Below, in pieces: positions 44,501-55,400 of a stretch of DNA of 64,000 nucleotides (position 1 is the stretch's first letter; each line of letters opens with the position of its first letter). The DNA is from Closterium sp. Naga37s-1 (lineage: Eukaryota > Streptophyta > Zygnematophyceae > Desmidiales > Closteriaceae), in contig CANJKZ010000063.1 in assembly GCA_947471745.1 (NCBI GenBank), positions 711,001-775,000 of the forward strand, given 5' to 3'. The notes under the pieces are model-generated. The model was not told where the DNA came from. It did no database searches and worked only from the letters and a program-made list of their open reading frames with translations. Both the position numbers and the translations under genes were made by a program.

Positions 44501-46297
44501 AGCCTCTAGCTGTCTCTCAAGCTGAAGTGAGGGACGGACCTGGATCATGCGCGTCTTGGAGAGCTGCTGGTTGGTGGCTGGGTCACGGATGTAGTCGCAC
44601 GTGAGGTACATGCTCTTCATGTTCGCCTCCGTGCACGGCACCGGCTTCAGCTCTACCCATGACCATGGGTATGGGTACGGACATAGACACAGGCACATGC
44701 ACGGGCATGGGAAGGGTGGTAAGTGGGCCTCAAGGACGTAGTCCCAGGTGAGGTTCATACTCCTCCTTCCCACGTTGCTCTCCATGCAGTGCAGTGGACC
44801 TGACGGACAGGCTTCGTGTCTGATGAGAGTCACAGGCGTGGCACGGGAGTTGGGGCACCAAGACACTGGATACCAGTAAGGTCAGAGTGCGGACTGCAGT
44901 GCCAAGAGCTACCTGCGTGCTGCGTGGAGCGTGCTGCGTGGAGCGTGCTGTGTGCTGCACTGCTGCTTACCACAGAACAGAAGGTCCACCGGGATTCGCT
45001 TCGACTCTTGCCCTCCCTGACAGTCTATGGTCGGGGGAAAGGGGAGAGGGGATAATGGGGAAAAGCAGTGAGGGGAAACAAGTGAGGGGAGAAGTGAGAG
45101 TGAAACCAGTGAGGGGGAAATGCAGTGAGGGGGGAGTGCACGCGGTGAGGGGGAGATGCGATGCAGTGTGAGGGAACGCAGTGAGGTACCTATGGATGAA
45201 ATGTTACATCCAGAGGAGATCCTAATGTCTAATGAAACGATACAAATGAAAGAGGTAGAGCACTCACTGCTTGGGCGATACTGCAGGTAGCATTTCCCAT
45301 CGTCCCCTTTCGAGTACTCCTTCTCGTAGTCTGAAGGCGTGCACTCTGCAAGCACACCGGGGGACGGGAGGGATTGCCAGGCACAAGGCAGTATGAGAAG
45401 TCAGCGTGCTAAATGTACAGATTCGGTATTTCACAGGCTGTGTCCTTGAAAAAAATCCACGATTGAAACATAAGAAACCGTGTCCTAAACTGCAGGGAGG
45501 CCATGCGTCTAGTCAAGCAGCGACATAGGGAAATGCGGATAGGAAGACGGAAGGATGGACGTGGGGCTGACCGCAGGGCTCCTTGCGGATGTTTTCGAAC
45601 TGGAACGGGTCGGTGCAGTTGCGATTCGCCTTCTCAAAGTTGATCTCCCTGTTGCCATCTGCCACACCACACCACAACACACCACACCCCACCGGTCATA
45701 AAAACAGCGTTGTGAATCTTAGGATGTCTCAAAAGGTGTCGCTCTCAGGAGACCATGATGTTTCCTGCGATGCAGGAAACGAAACGCTCTCAGGCTATTA
45801 TGAGAACCGTTAGCTTGAACTTTTTAAGCGATGCAATGCAACGGTAATCTCTGGACTACATCATTCATGTTGGCTGCACTGTCGTGCTGCTTTACCGTGG
45901 ATGGCGTAAGGCAGTCTTACCAGCAGAAGAAACTGATAACGGATACTTTTGACAAGATCGTATCTAACTCGGCAAAGCGAAATCACCCTGTCATTTATGA
46001 GACCAGGTAACCACACGAGCAGCTACGCCTCAAATACAAAGTTCCGCGATGCTCCGTTACTTCAACTCGCAGATTACCTTGACAGGGTCCTGAAGCTCTG
46101 ACGTAATCCGTCAGTTCGCACGTTTGACTACCACTAAATTCTGGCAGCTGAGCCATCGTCCTCTCGACGCAAACGAAGATGAAGATAAGTAGGGTGGACA
46201 CACGAATGCTGATGCGGACTGGCGCAGACACGTGATATCCAGATCTCCTTAATCTGCGACATGATGCTTTAGCGATTCGCGGTGCTTGAGAATCCAT
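38571..46297 (-). CDS. ELAPOR/KIAA1324-like type I membrane receptor
   Basis: Resembles ELAPOR1/2 (EIG121), single-pass endosome-lysosome proteins with Cys-rich repeats and a mannose-6-phosphate-receptor-like domain. Clear exons: 46078-46297 (signal peptide STLLIFIFVC), 45572-45658, 45268-45345, 44971-45016, then 43738 to about 43950, 42821-42955, 42178-42507, 41377-41859, 40743-40943, 39259-39545, 38571-39050. Motifs are CHPCQPGEAAVK, GGWRVVGDYLDSGANNGKT, LTVNLTIPGYITYDFDVD, CPAGMYSEGG-LCEKCPANTF, CEPCGPGTTSLEGSAEC, GPSFVDLQKGPKYYVSVC, AHACPLCTVLDMEPVAVANC, VTYIWKLPKTCNEDLPGA. The membrane segment is IAIFALGALVVVGLAVMTIM, followed by an acidic cytosolic tail. The exon map at 43.95-44.97 kb is unsettled because of diverged copies. 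Exon 40743-40943 has a one-base deletion relative to its copies that breaks the frame into the next exon. Confidence 0.82.
39602..39785 (-). repeat. Acceptor-edge copy of ELAPOR exon (39259-39545)
   Basis: About 180 bp repeating GYGHPEPWTEGGKKAAL through FQMVWYTAHACP on the reverse strand, including the acceptor; about 93% identical. Confidence 0.9.
39868..40700 (-). repeat. About seven donor-edge copies of ELAPOR exon 40743-40943
   Basis: Copies of CCAGCCTC-GGGTCGCAGAT-AAGGTGAGGTTGAAGGTGCTGGGGGCGTCGGACATGGGG lie near 39868, 39970, 40108, 40205, 40360, 40468 and 40597. Several keep the in-frame five-G version (GLVMSFHGESCPMSDAPSTF). One joint has AAAAGGCCTTTT (39934-39945). Confidence 0.88.
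40985..41325 (-). repeat. Acceptor-edge copies of the same ELAPOR exon
   Basis: Short blocks containing GTGCTGTGCTCATTCAGACTCGGGTTGATCTGATGTGGAGGG-type sequence recur at about 40990-41105, 41160-41205 and 41278-41325. Confidence 0.75.
41905..42105 (-). repeat. Acceptor-edge copies of ELAPOR exon 41377-41859
   Basis: The sequence GTGCGGTTGCCCTGAGATGGGAAGGGAAAGGAGACAGG is repeated in tandem at about 41916 and 41990, with a remnant at 42090. Unit about 74 bp. Confidence 0.85.
42590..43240 (-). repeat. Copies flanking ELAPOR exon 42821-42955
   Basis: Donor-edge copies at about 42590-42625 and 42708-42760. Acceptor-edge copies at 43030-43098 and 43168-43232 (encode LALTVNLTIPG). The full exon is in the middle. 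Confidence 0.85.
43279..43450. repeat. 20-bp minisatellite (ATATGGCGCATGGTCACACG)
   Basis: About 8.5 units with single-base differences lie in an ELAPOR intron. Same unit length as the array at 6561-6915 but unrelated sequence. Confidence 0.92.
43555..43735 (-). repeat. Donor-edge copies of ELAPOR exon ending at 43738
   Basis: CACACTTACAGA-GC-GT-TTGCCGTTATTCGCCCC occurs three times (43568, 43640, 43728), the last being the exon end. The copies keep the CTTAC donor. Confidence 0.85.
44120..44700 (-). repeat. Diverged exon copies in ELAPOR, unresolved
   Basis: Two versions of one exon start (44050-44115 and 44195-44275, about 75% alike) and two of an exon end (44385-44440 and 44540-44597: TRMIQ, ATNQQLSK). 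I cannot tell which are used. A degenerate TTTTGAGGAGTCTACA lies at 44194-44209. Confidence 0.6.
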
Positions 46298-46817
46298 CCT
46301 GGCTAGAGTTGCTGGAAGTCTATCGCACGATTCGCATATATAGATGCTCTGGATATGCTCCGGAAGCAAAGAATGAAGGAACCAGGTCAACAATGGCGTT
46401 ACCACGAAGCGAGCCCACTGTGAGTCGCCAGTTGACGCGACCTGCACCTATCCGAGCGACTAAGTCATGGCAATGTCAACCAATGCGGCCTCCACTGCCT
46501 GGTGCCATGGATCCCAAAGTGAAAAAGCGGCGAATGGGTTGCGAATCAGGAGGTGAGGCTTTCGGGACTGCCGAGATGTGTTCGAGACTTTCAACAAAAG
46601 CACATTCGTCAAAATACCACATTGGCAACAGCTTTAACGTCTCTAAGTAATAATAATAATAAAACTTGTTTTTGAAACACTTTTTTGACAGGAAAATCTT
46701 CATTCCAAAAAGCAGCTGTGCACTCAAGGTCTGACACACAAGCAAAGACCTCTCATTCACAGTCCTAACATACCGTACCACCACACACTAAATAACACAA
46801 TTGTCGTTTCAGACCAA
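46298..46817. other. Intergenic, ELAPOR start to Rho-N gene 3' end
   Basis: No gene recognised; presumably the ELAPOR promoter and Rho-N 3' UTR. Confidence 0.4.
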
Positions 46818-49163
46818 CTAATTAATTTCCTCCATATCGAGGATGAACTCTACTAGCTCAGCCTTGCGCATCCTCGAATACCCCCGCACTTTCCTCTCCT
46901 TGAGAAACATTTTCAAATCCTGGGCCGTCATTCCCTCGAGCACATCCCGCCTCTTCACTCCATTCACACTCGGTGCTGCTTCCACCACCACCTCGATTTC
47001 TCCTGCATCTTCTTCTTGGTTCACCACTACTTCTTCAACAGCACTGACTGATGCATCTGACACAGGAGCAGTTTCCAGCTGTTTCTCCTGAGCAGCAGCA
47101 GAACCAGACAGGTCCAGAACGACTTCTGTCAAGCCGGTGCCTGGGCGCACTCTGGACTGGAACCTTGGGAATTGGCGCTTAAACTTAGAAGGGAGTCTGG
47201 GGGGAAGTGACGAACGCCATCGCGTGGCGGCTTCGACAAGCTCCTGTTGAGACAGAGAGGGAGAAATTTTGAGTGTTTGGCCAACAATGGAAGAATGGAA
47301 CATCAGGCAACAAGATCAGGATAAATGGTGAGGGCTCAGGTTCATAGAGCTGATCGACAAAGGTGACTTGAGAAATGGGGTGGTATGGAAGGAGGGATGG
47401 AATGGGGCAACAAGAGGCCACGCTGGTTAAAGACCTGGTTAGACAAGGCTGACAAAATTCTCATGAAAAAATGGATGAAGATGGAGCCGTGTCCAAAGAG
47501 CTCACAAACGTGATGTGGAGCCGGTCTAGGAGTTCAATCTCGCAATAAGTTCATTTCGGGACGGGTTTTGGGCTTTTCAACACAATAACCAGTTCACGAA
47601 CTGGCAAAAGCCTGCACTCTTTCCACACGCGGTTATGTGAAAAGGCAAAAGTTATGTGCGTTCTCTTCGTCTTTCCCGCCCGCAACAATGACAAAGGCAA
47701 CTCACCGATTCATCGTCGCTGGGCTCGCCCGCTGCGGCCGCCGCCTCCATTTTCCTCGCCATCGCATCCTTGAGCGGGCTCCGCTTCACAAATCTGGTGG
47801 GCAGCCGCTCGGGGATCGCAACAGCGACAGCAGGAGCAGCAGTGGTGGCAGACGCATGGTCAGCAGAGGCAGCACTCTCAGCAGAGGCCTCACCTGCTGC
47901 AGTAACCACAGCGGCCCTCTCGTCCTCGTGCACCTCAGATGCTACACCCGCGCTCCGCTTCGAGCTCTGCTTGCGCCGCGCATTGGCTACGGGGGATCGC
48001 TTCGCGAAACCCATGGGGCGCTGACGCGAAGCGGCACCTCCTACCACCGCCGCTGGTTCTGCTGCTGCTACTGCTGCTGCTGCTGTCACAGGCTCCACTA
48101 CCGGCTCCTCCGTTACAGCTGCTGCTGCCACCGCTGCAACTGCTGGCTCTATCTCAGCGGCCGCTGCCGGCTCCGCTACGACTGCTGCCTCTGCCTCGAC
48201 TGCTGCAGGCTCTGCCTCGACTGCTGCGGGCTCTGCCTCCTTGGGGGTATCGACTAATGCGTTGTCTGCTGCTGCTGCAATTTCTACGGGATCTGCGCTC
48301 ACCTCTTCTTGCACCGCTTCAGTAACTGGTGCTGCTTCTGCCTCCGCTTCTTCCACTTCTGCTGGAGCAACCTCCGCAACCTCTGCTGGAGCTTCGGGCT
48401 CCGCCGGTGCCGCTGCCTCGGCTATCGGCTCTGGCACAGGCACTAGCTCGGGTTCAGGTTCCGGCTCCGGAACAGGCTCGGGCTCTGTTTGAGGTTCGGG
48501 CTCTGCAGCTTGTTCGGGAGCGGGTTCTAAGGCGGGTTCTGGCTTAGGTTCAGGAGTGGGATCGGTTTCCTGTGCAGGTGTTGGTTCGGCAGAGACCTCA
48601 GGTGTAGGCTCTGGCGTTGGATCGATTTTTGGAGGCGCCGACGGGTCGACATCGCCGAAGGAGTAGAGAACGGTGCCATCAGGAAGCTCTGCTCCGAATG
48701 AGAGTTGAAATGTACAGAGGTTGGCACGGATGTTCAATCGTTATATTTTATAGAAAATGTAAGGCGTTGACAAAGAAAGGTCTTATATTTAAGCTTTGAA
48801 ATAAGAAATGCCACGGACAAAGAGGAAGTCTCAAACACCTATTTCGCGCAATAAAAAGAGAATGCATGAAGAAAAAAAAATGAAACAATACGCGAAAACA
48901 TAAATACCTCTGATTTCGATAATGTCGAAGAACGAAGGGGGCTGGTTCTCATCAGATTGCGCTGCCATGGCTACGCACCGCCGACCATGACTGCTCGACC
49001 TCGTTGAAACCCATGGTGACACGGAAACCCGGTTTAACGTCTTAACTCCGCCAGAAGCGGTCTCCGCTACGACATTGCTCCGCGCTCTGTTCAGCGAGGC
49101 CGCCGGAGGCGGAGCGCAGAGCGACAACATGGAGGTTGCTGCCGCCGCACGGCTGCTCAGCAT
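46818..49163 (-). CDS. Rho-N/SAP-like domain protein, probably plastid-targeted
   Basis: Three exons: 48908-49163, 47706-48688, 46818-47243 (554 residues). The N-terminal 65 residues are rich in Ala, Ser and Arg and look like a transit peptide, followed by [24 protein letters not shown]. The middle is low-complexity: a Pro/Glu run ([16 protein letters not shown] and similar), then Ala/Val/Glu-rich sequence with basic patches ([24 protein letters not shown]). The C-terminal 35 residues ([33 protein letters not shown]) form a Rho-N/SAP-like helix-extended-loop-helix, as in plant RHON1, which binds RNA or DNA in chloroplasts. The specific orthologue is not identified; targeting is inferred from composition only. 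ATG 49163 is the first in frame. Confidence 0.75.
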
Positions 49164-49840
49164 TGTCACAAGCTCGATGGAAGCGCGAGGAGCGGAGAGC
49201 TCTGGTCAGCCCAACAACAAGGCCCTACAACGCCGATGACACCGACGAAGACAATGGGACAATGACAAATGAGGAGGGACCAATGCAATGTTTCTGCAAG
49301 ATGTTGGGTTGGGGGAAGTTGGGGACTTGCTTCAATGCGGCCGCATTCAAGCATGCAATCCCAATGACATTTGGTTCTTGAGTGGGTCAACTCTCAACAA
49401 AAACATATTTATCAGAAGAGCTTGCTCAGAAAGTACTGTTCTGAGATTGGTTTTACAAGTGCCTTTCTCGACCTTTTAGCTCGTCCAGAACTCACATATT
49501 CGAGGTTTCAACAAAACAAAAACAGCTCCTTGGGAGTTCCGTTGTTCTGCAGAATCACCAGCTGAGCTGGCGGTGAGCGGGAAACTGCTTTACATGTGGC
49601 TCAGCGTCTCCTGCGCGCATCGTTATCCACTCTTGTGAGCCCGAGCCCACTCACTTCAAAGAAGACTCGCGATAAGGAACAAATGCTGCAATATACACGT
49701 ATCTGTAGAATTGAGCGGAATTAAATGAACCATTCTGCATTGTTTCAAACGAGTATACTTTGTTATGTCACCAAAGCCACAGCATGCAGCAGCGACGTCG
49801 CCGCTAGTATCAGCCACCGTGATTCGCATAAGCTCTGAGC
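49164..49840. other. Divergent promoter region, Rho-N gene/FAD oxidoreductase
   Basis: Head-to-head spacing of 677 bp. No distinct element assigned. Confidence 0.4.
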
Positions 49841-51385
49841 ATGTCAGCTTTGCTGCCTGTCACATGGCATCCTGCTTCGACGTATTTGGGGCAAACCCGA
49901 CCATTGGGTAGCTCGTCGAGTCGCAGTTCGTTCACTCTCGCTGCTCCGCATTTGTTTCGCAGGAATCACCTGAAGCCTACTAGCCACGTGTCGAAATCTA
50001 GAAATTCGCTTTTGAGAGTGAGAGCATCGGCGCCGGAAATGGCGTCAACTGCGGCGGAGAAAACGGCGACTAAGCCGCTCCACGCTGTGGTATGCGGGGG
50101 AGGCGTTATCGGCGCGTGCACTGCGTTTTACCTGGCGGAGAAGGGGGTCAAAGTAACGGTCGTCGAGAAGTGCCACGTGGCATGCGCTGCTTCCGGAAAG
50201 GCGGGTGGATTTCTAGCATTGGATTGGTGCTCCGGCCCTACTGGGAAGCTCGCACAGGTGAGAGCCAACTAACGATATCAAGAGCCAACTAACGATATCA
50301 CATTTGAGAATACAAGAGCCACTAACACAAGATATAAAAATCTATTATTTTAGTCTGTTCAAAATCCAGCAAAGCAGCCAATATTTAGTCTAGTCCCATT
50401 TGGCTCCCCTCTCCAATCCTTTCCCTTCCCTTTTCCCTACCAGCTGAGCTATCGTCTTCACGAGCAGCTAGCACAGCAGTTCGGCGACTGTTACGGTTAC
50501 CGCAAGGTGCACACGCTCAGCCTCCAGGTCACCGAACCCAAGAAACCCTCCACTGCTGGTGGGCAGCGAACAAAAGTTTCCACGCTGCCCGAATGGATAG
50601 ACGGGCCAGTGCGGGGAGTCCAGACAATGGGATCACCAGCTACAACTGCCCAGGTTCACCCACAACTGTTCACTGAGACTCTCCTTAGAGTGGCGGGGGA
50701 GAGGCATGGGGTGGAGGTACAGCTGGGGGAGGTTCAAGACGTTGCTGTGGCGCCAGTGGGGGATGCTGGTGCTCCCTCTAAAGTCACTGGTGTGATTGTA
50801 GATGGTGCTACAGTGGCAGCTGATATTGTGGTGTTTGCACTGGGTCCCTGGTCCGGCAAAAATCGTCTCGTAGCACGGCTGGGCCAGATCACAGGTCTGA
50901 AGGCAAATAGCATTGTGGTCCGGCCGAACCAGAATCCCGAAGCTGTGTCCAACCATATGCTCTTCCTGCAGTACAGGACAAAAGACGGGCGGCATGCAGA
51001 CCCGGAAATTTACCCCCGGCCATCCGGGGAAGTTTACCTCTGCTCCGTCACCGAAGGGGATAATTACCTTCCGGATAATCCCGAGGAAATCACCACCACT
51101 CCAGGAGTCCCGGAGTTCTTAAAACGAGTTGGAGCTACTGTGTCGTCAGCACTAGCAGATGTGACTATAGTGAAGGAGCAGGCATGCTTCCTGCCATGCT
51201 CCCAGGACAATGTGCCTGTAATAGGGCCTGTGCCGGGGATGCAAGGGGCGTATGTAGCAACGGGTCACAGCTGCTGGGGCATTCTGAACGCCCCTGCTAC
51301 AGGCCTAGCTGTAGCAGAGCTCGCTGTGAACGGCAGGGCCAGCTGTGTGGACCTTGGACCCTTCGACCCTGCTCGGTTCTTGTAA
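49841..51385 (+). CDS. FAD-dependent (DAO-type) oxidoreductase, TDA3-like
   Basis: Two exons: 49841-50257 and 50444-51385 (452 residues). The dinucleotide-binding motif is CGGGVIGACTAFYLAEKG at about 85-102, followed by VVEKCHVACAASGKAGGFLA, typical of the DAO/glycine-oxidase fold. Later motifs are TAQVHPQLFTETLL, VVFALGPWSG, CFLPCSQDNVPVIGPVPG and the C-terminal FAD motif YVATGHSCWGILNAPATG. This matches the plant and yeast (TDA3) family of putative oxidoreductases of unknown substrate. The first 66 residues are Ser/Arg-rich, suggesting an organelle transit peptide; a second ATG at 50039 (MASTAAE) could make a cytosolic form. The intron start holds a tandem copy of AGAGCCAACTAACGATATCA (50261-50300). 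Confidence 0.9.
50261..50300 (+). repeat. 20-bp direct repeat in intron
   Basis: AGAGCCAACTAACGATATCA occurs twice head-to-tail, immediately after the exon 1 donor of the FAD oxidoreductase gene. Confidence 0.9.
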
Positions 51386-52455
51386 TGAACTGTGGTCGTG
51401 TGGTTGATGTAAAGCTGCAGTGGAATTAACTGGCATGCACAATGTTTGCTCCCCTTTCCTGATTGGTTGCGTGTGGGACCAGTACATGCCGCCCCCTTTC
51501 CTAATTGGTTGCATGTGGGACCAGTGCATGCCGGGGTGCAAGGCAAGGCAAAGGGCATTATTTAGCAATGTGGCACCGCTGATCATTTTGAACGCCCCGG
51601 CTACATGCCTGGGCTGTAGCAGTGCTGACAGCTCATTTCATTGCTTATACCACCTCTGATGGCATTGTTGCTCTTTGTGGGGAGTAGGTTCGTCAAGCAG
51701 GCATGGGATGGAAACCCACCACCCAACACAAGGCATGGGAACGCAGGGCAACGAACACCAGGTGGTGGATTCAACAGCCTGGACCGCACAAGGCAAGCAA
51801 GCAGGACCAGCCATGGCACCTCTTACCGTATTCACAGAGCAAGCAGGGCAAGATTCAGTTCAGGTCAACTCAACAGAGCTCAAAACATATGTTTGCACAA
51901 ACGAGACACTTTTGGCCTCGATACTTGGGGTACATTCCGCTCTGGACATGTCCCAATACCGTAGAAGGTGTCCCAATCGATTCTACCGCACTGCATCTTA
52001 TTACACCGAATTACACCCTAGTTTCACACATTGTCAAAATTTTCGCGTCTCTGGTTTAGTTCGGTTCGGAGCGGTACACCCGATTGGGACATGTACTTTT
52101 GGGACATGTCCAGAGCGGAATGTACCCTTAGGAAAGATAAGGTTCAGTGAATCAAGCCACAGGTACCGGTACAAAAGTTTTTGCGCACCTACTCTGGACA
52201 CCATTGTGATACAGCAGAACTATTATTGGAAGGAAACAGGCTTGTCAGAGGCTCGGACTCCCGAGCCAGTTTCCGAGGCTCGGGGTTCCAGATCCAGCTC
52301 CGGTGACCCCAGGGCAACAGGGCAGCGGTAGGTAGATACCCTACCTTGCATCATTAGATGTATTCCCTACAGTACTGTCTGGCATTGAGTATATCGAGCT
52401 GATATTCTGCACTAAAGCATTAGACGTTGTCTTCCGAGGTGACTTTTGAGTCGAC
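51386..52455. other. Convergent intergenic region with MITE and duplication
   Basis: Holds a MITE-like element (51928-52127), a partial repeat of CCTTTCCTGATTGGTTGC-type sequence at 51456-51535, and one copy of a duplicated block (52360-52437) whose partner (52480-52552) lies in the last exon of the kinase gene. The two are separated by a perfect palindrome at 52439-52466. Confidence 0.6.
51928..52127. mobile_element. MITE-like foldback element
   Basis: Perfect 28-base terminal inverted repeats: GGGTACATTCCGCTCTGGAC continuing ATGTCCCA at 51928-51955, complement at 52100-52127. Inner arms (TGTCCCAATCG...TACCGC / GCGGTACACCCGATTGGG) extend the pairing imperfectly. About 200 bp, no coding capacity. 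A target-site duplication is not clear. Confidence 0.75.
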
Positions 52456-52466
52456 TCAAAAGTCAC
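52439..52466. repeat. Perfect 28-bp palindrome at a duplication joint
   Basis: GTGACTTTTGAG-TCGA-CTCAAAAGTCAC separates two copies of a block of about 70 bp (52360-52437 and 52480-52552; shared GTATCGAGCTGATATTCTGC). It also supplies the TGA stop codon of the kinase gene on the rever strand. Confidence 0.95.
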
Positions 52467-55400
52467 TTTGTGCGTATCTATCCCCTACGTTACTGTCTGG
52501 CTTTGAGTGTATCGAGCTGATATTCTGCACTGCATCATTAGACGTTGTGTTCCCTGCTACGTTGTTGCGCTCTGCTGAGTCGTTGCGCTCTGCTGAGTCG
52601 TTGCGCTCTGCTGAGTCGACACGGCGGGCCAGGGAAGCAGAGGAGGAGGAGGAGATGGAGGATGAGGAAGCGGAAGGAGGAGCAGGAGGGGGGTGGCGCG
52701 GGGAGGAAGCGAGGGAGGAAGGGAGGGAGTGCAGGGAGGTGAAGCTGGTGGAAGAGGTGATGCCTCGGTTGCTGTGAGCTGCCGGCCACAGGCACGCCTG
52801 CAGCTCAGTAAACGCCTCCCTCAGTCGAGCCTGCCGCGCCGCCCGCTCCTCCGCCAGCACCACCTCCCTCCACGTGCTGCCCGGCCCAAACTTTTCCTCG
52901 CCTGCCCGCGCTGCCCCTTTTCCCCAGCGCCACAGGGACAACCACCATCCGGGCAGCCACCACTGGTTTCTTCTGCCCGTGCTCCCACCAGTCCCTTCCC
53001 CATCCCCTTCCCCCTCTGCTTCGCCTTCTGTAAAGTAGAGCTCCAGAACGCAGGAGGCGCGGGGGTTGACGCGTTTCAAGTCGGAGACAAGGTGGAAGGC
53101 TGCTGAGTCCACCAGCAGGTGGCTGCACACGCCCCCACTGCAGATGGCGCCCGTGCTGGGAGTCGTGCTTGTAGGCGGTGTAATCATGCCGGTTGGGGTG
53201 GATGGTGGAGTGGTTGGTGCGCTCCTGGGGGGTGATATGCCTTCCTTGTAGCCAATCAGCTGGTGGGGGTGGTGGAGGGAGGGACGGCGGGGTAGGGGAG
53301 GGAGAGAGGAAGGATTCTAGAGTTGCCTAAAAAATATATTCGTTGATGGGGATGGTGGAGGTAGAGGGGGTGGAAGATGGAGGGATCAGTGCGAAGTTCA
53401 AGTAAGGGCGAACGTGTAAGCTGCAAAGTACAAAGAGAAAAAGAAATTATAGAAAAATACGAGTGAGCAAATGGTGTGAGAAAGCAGGAGTTGGCTTGCA
53501 TTGACTGGCGTTGACTCACAATGACTCCCGTTGACTCACATTGACTCACCTGTGGCGGTCCCCCCATGTGGATAGTCGAGTAGAGAGTAGCCACGTCCAC
53601 CAGGTCACAGTATGCCTCCACTATCCCATAGATTCTTACTGACTCACCTGTGGAGGTCCCCCCATATGATTAGTGGAGTAGAGAGTGGCCACATCAACGA
53701 GGTCACAGTACGCCTCCACACTGCTGGCAAACAGCTTGTGCGACCTCAGCTGCTCGTGCACCGGCACCCCTCTCTTGGTCAGGATGGCCCGCCTGGGAGG
53801 GAAGGAAGGGCCAGAGAGGGGCACGGAAGATATGGAAAGACAGGGGATGGGATGGGTGGGACAGCTTGTGAGACCACAGCTGCTCGTGCACCGGCACTCC
53901 CCTCTTGGTCAGGATGGCGCGCCTGGGAGGGAAGGAAGGGCCAGAGAGGGGCACGGAAGATATGGAAAGACAGGGGATGTGGTGGGTGGGACAGCTTGTG
54001 AGACCGCAGCTGCTCGTGCACCGGCACTCCCCTCTTGGTCAGGATGGCGCGCCTGGGAGGGAAGGAAGGCACAGAAGGGGGCAGGGAAGTTGTGGAAAGT
54101 CAGGGTGTGGGGTGGGAGAGTGGGTGGGGTGAGGTGGGACAGCTTGTGCAACCGCAGCTGCTCGTGCACCGGCACTCCCCTCTTTGTTAGGATGGCTCGC
54201 CTGGGGTGACAGGAAGGAAAAATGATGGTTCATGGAAGGGGAAGAACGTGGAGAGGAGAGAACCTTTGAGGCGCCTCCCAGCTGCCCCCTTTTCAGTTGA
54301 CTAAAAGAAACATTGACTTTTGAGTCGACTCACAACTCACCGCATGCCGCGCACAACAGCCAGGTGGGCGTCGCACATCACTCCCACCAGCTCGATGCGA
54401 TACGGCAGCCGCTGCTCCCCGGCCCCCCTCTGCCCTCTCCTCTCCCAGCACATCCCCCCTCCCTGCCGTGTCCCTTCCATGCCCCCCTTCCCCTGCCTTT
54501 GCCCCTGTCCCTGCCCCTGCGCCTTCTCGCTGCTGCAATAGCTTCCCCTGCCCGATCCCAGAGCCCTCCTTGGACTGCTGTGCCTCTTGGGTCGGTGTTG
54601 ACCCTCCTTTCCTGTCTGATCCCTCCCCCTCTCCTCCTCCCTCTCCCCTCTCTCGCTCCCCATCTCCTCGCCACCCTCTCGCTCCCTCCCATCCTCCTCC
54701 CCTCTGGTTTTCCCCTCCTCCTCCCCTCTCTCTCTCCTCCCCTCCTCCACCCCGCCCTCCCCCTCCTCCTCCACCTCCTCCCAATACCGCTCCACCACAC
54801 TCCCATCCTCTTTCACTTGATACCCCGGCCCCATCCTAAACCTCCGCTCATGCACCCGTCTAGCCATCGCAATCGTCTGCTGCACAAACGGGGCCCACGA
54901 CATGGTCCCGTCGAATATCACGTCCCGGCCCTCGTTCAGCGCGGTTACCAGCGTTGACTGCGCCGCCCGGGTTGACTCCTCGTGGACCAGTTGCGAGATG
55001 CGGGCGGCGTCGCTCAGCCGGTCAGCGGAGAGCGCTCGAAAGATTGCGTCTTTTTCTTTGAATGCGTCGGCTTCGACCACCACTGCGTGTGGCGCCATGC
55101 GCGCCCAAAAGGTGCTGCGGAGGGGGGGGGAATAGGTTTGGGGAGTAGACGCGAGAATGGGAGGTCAGGGAGGAGGGAGGCGGAGAGCGCTCGGAAAATT
55201 GCGTCTTTTACCTTAAAGGCGTCGGCTTCAACCACCACCGTGTGTGGGGCCATGCGCGCCCAAAAGGTGCTGCGGCGGGGGGAAGAGTGTGGGGGGGAAG
55301 GGGAGGCGAGAATGGGAGACGAGGGAAGAGGGGAGCGGAGAGCGCTGGGAAGATTGCGTCCTTCTGCTTGAAGGCGTCGGCTTCGACTACCACTGCGTGT

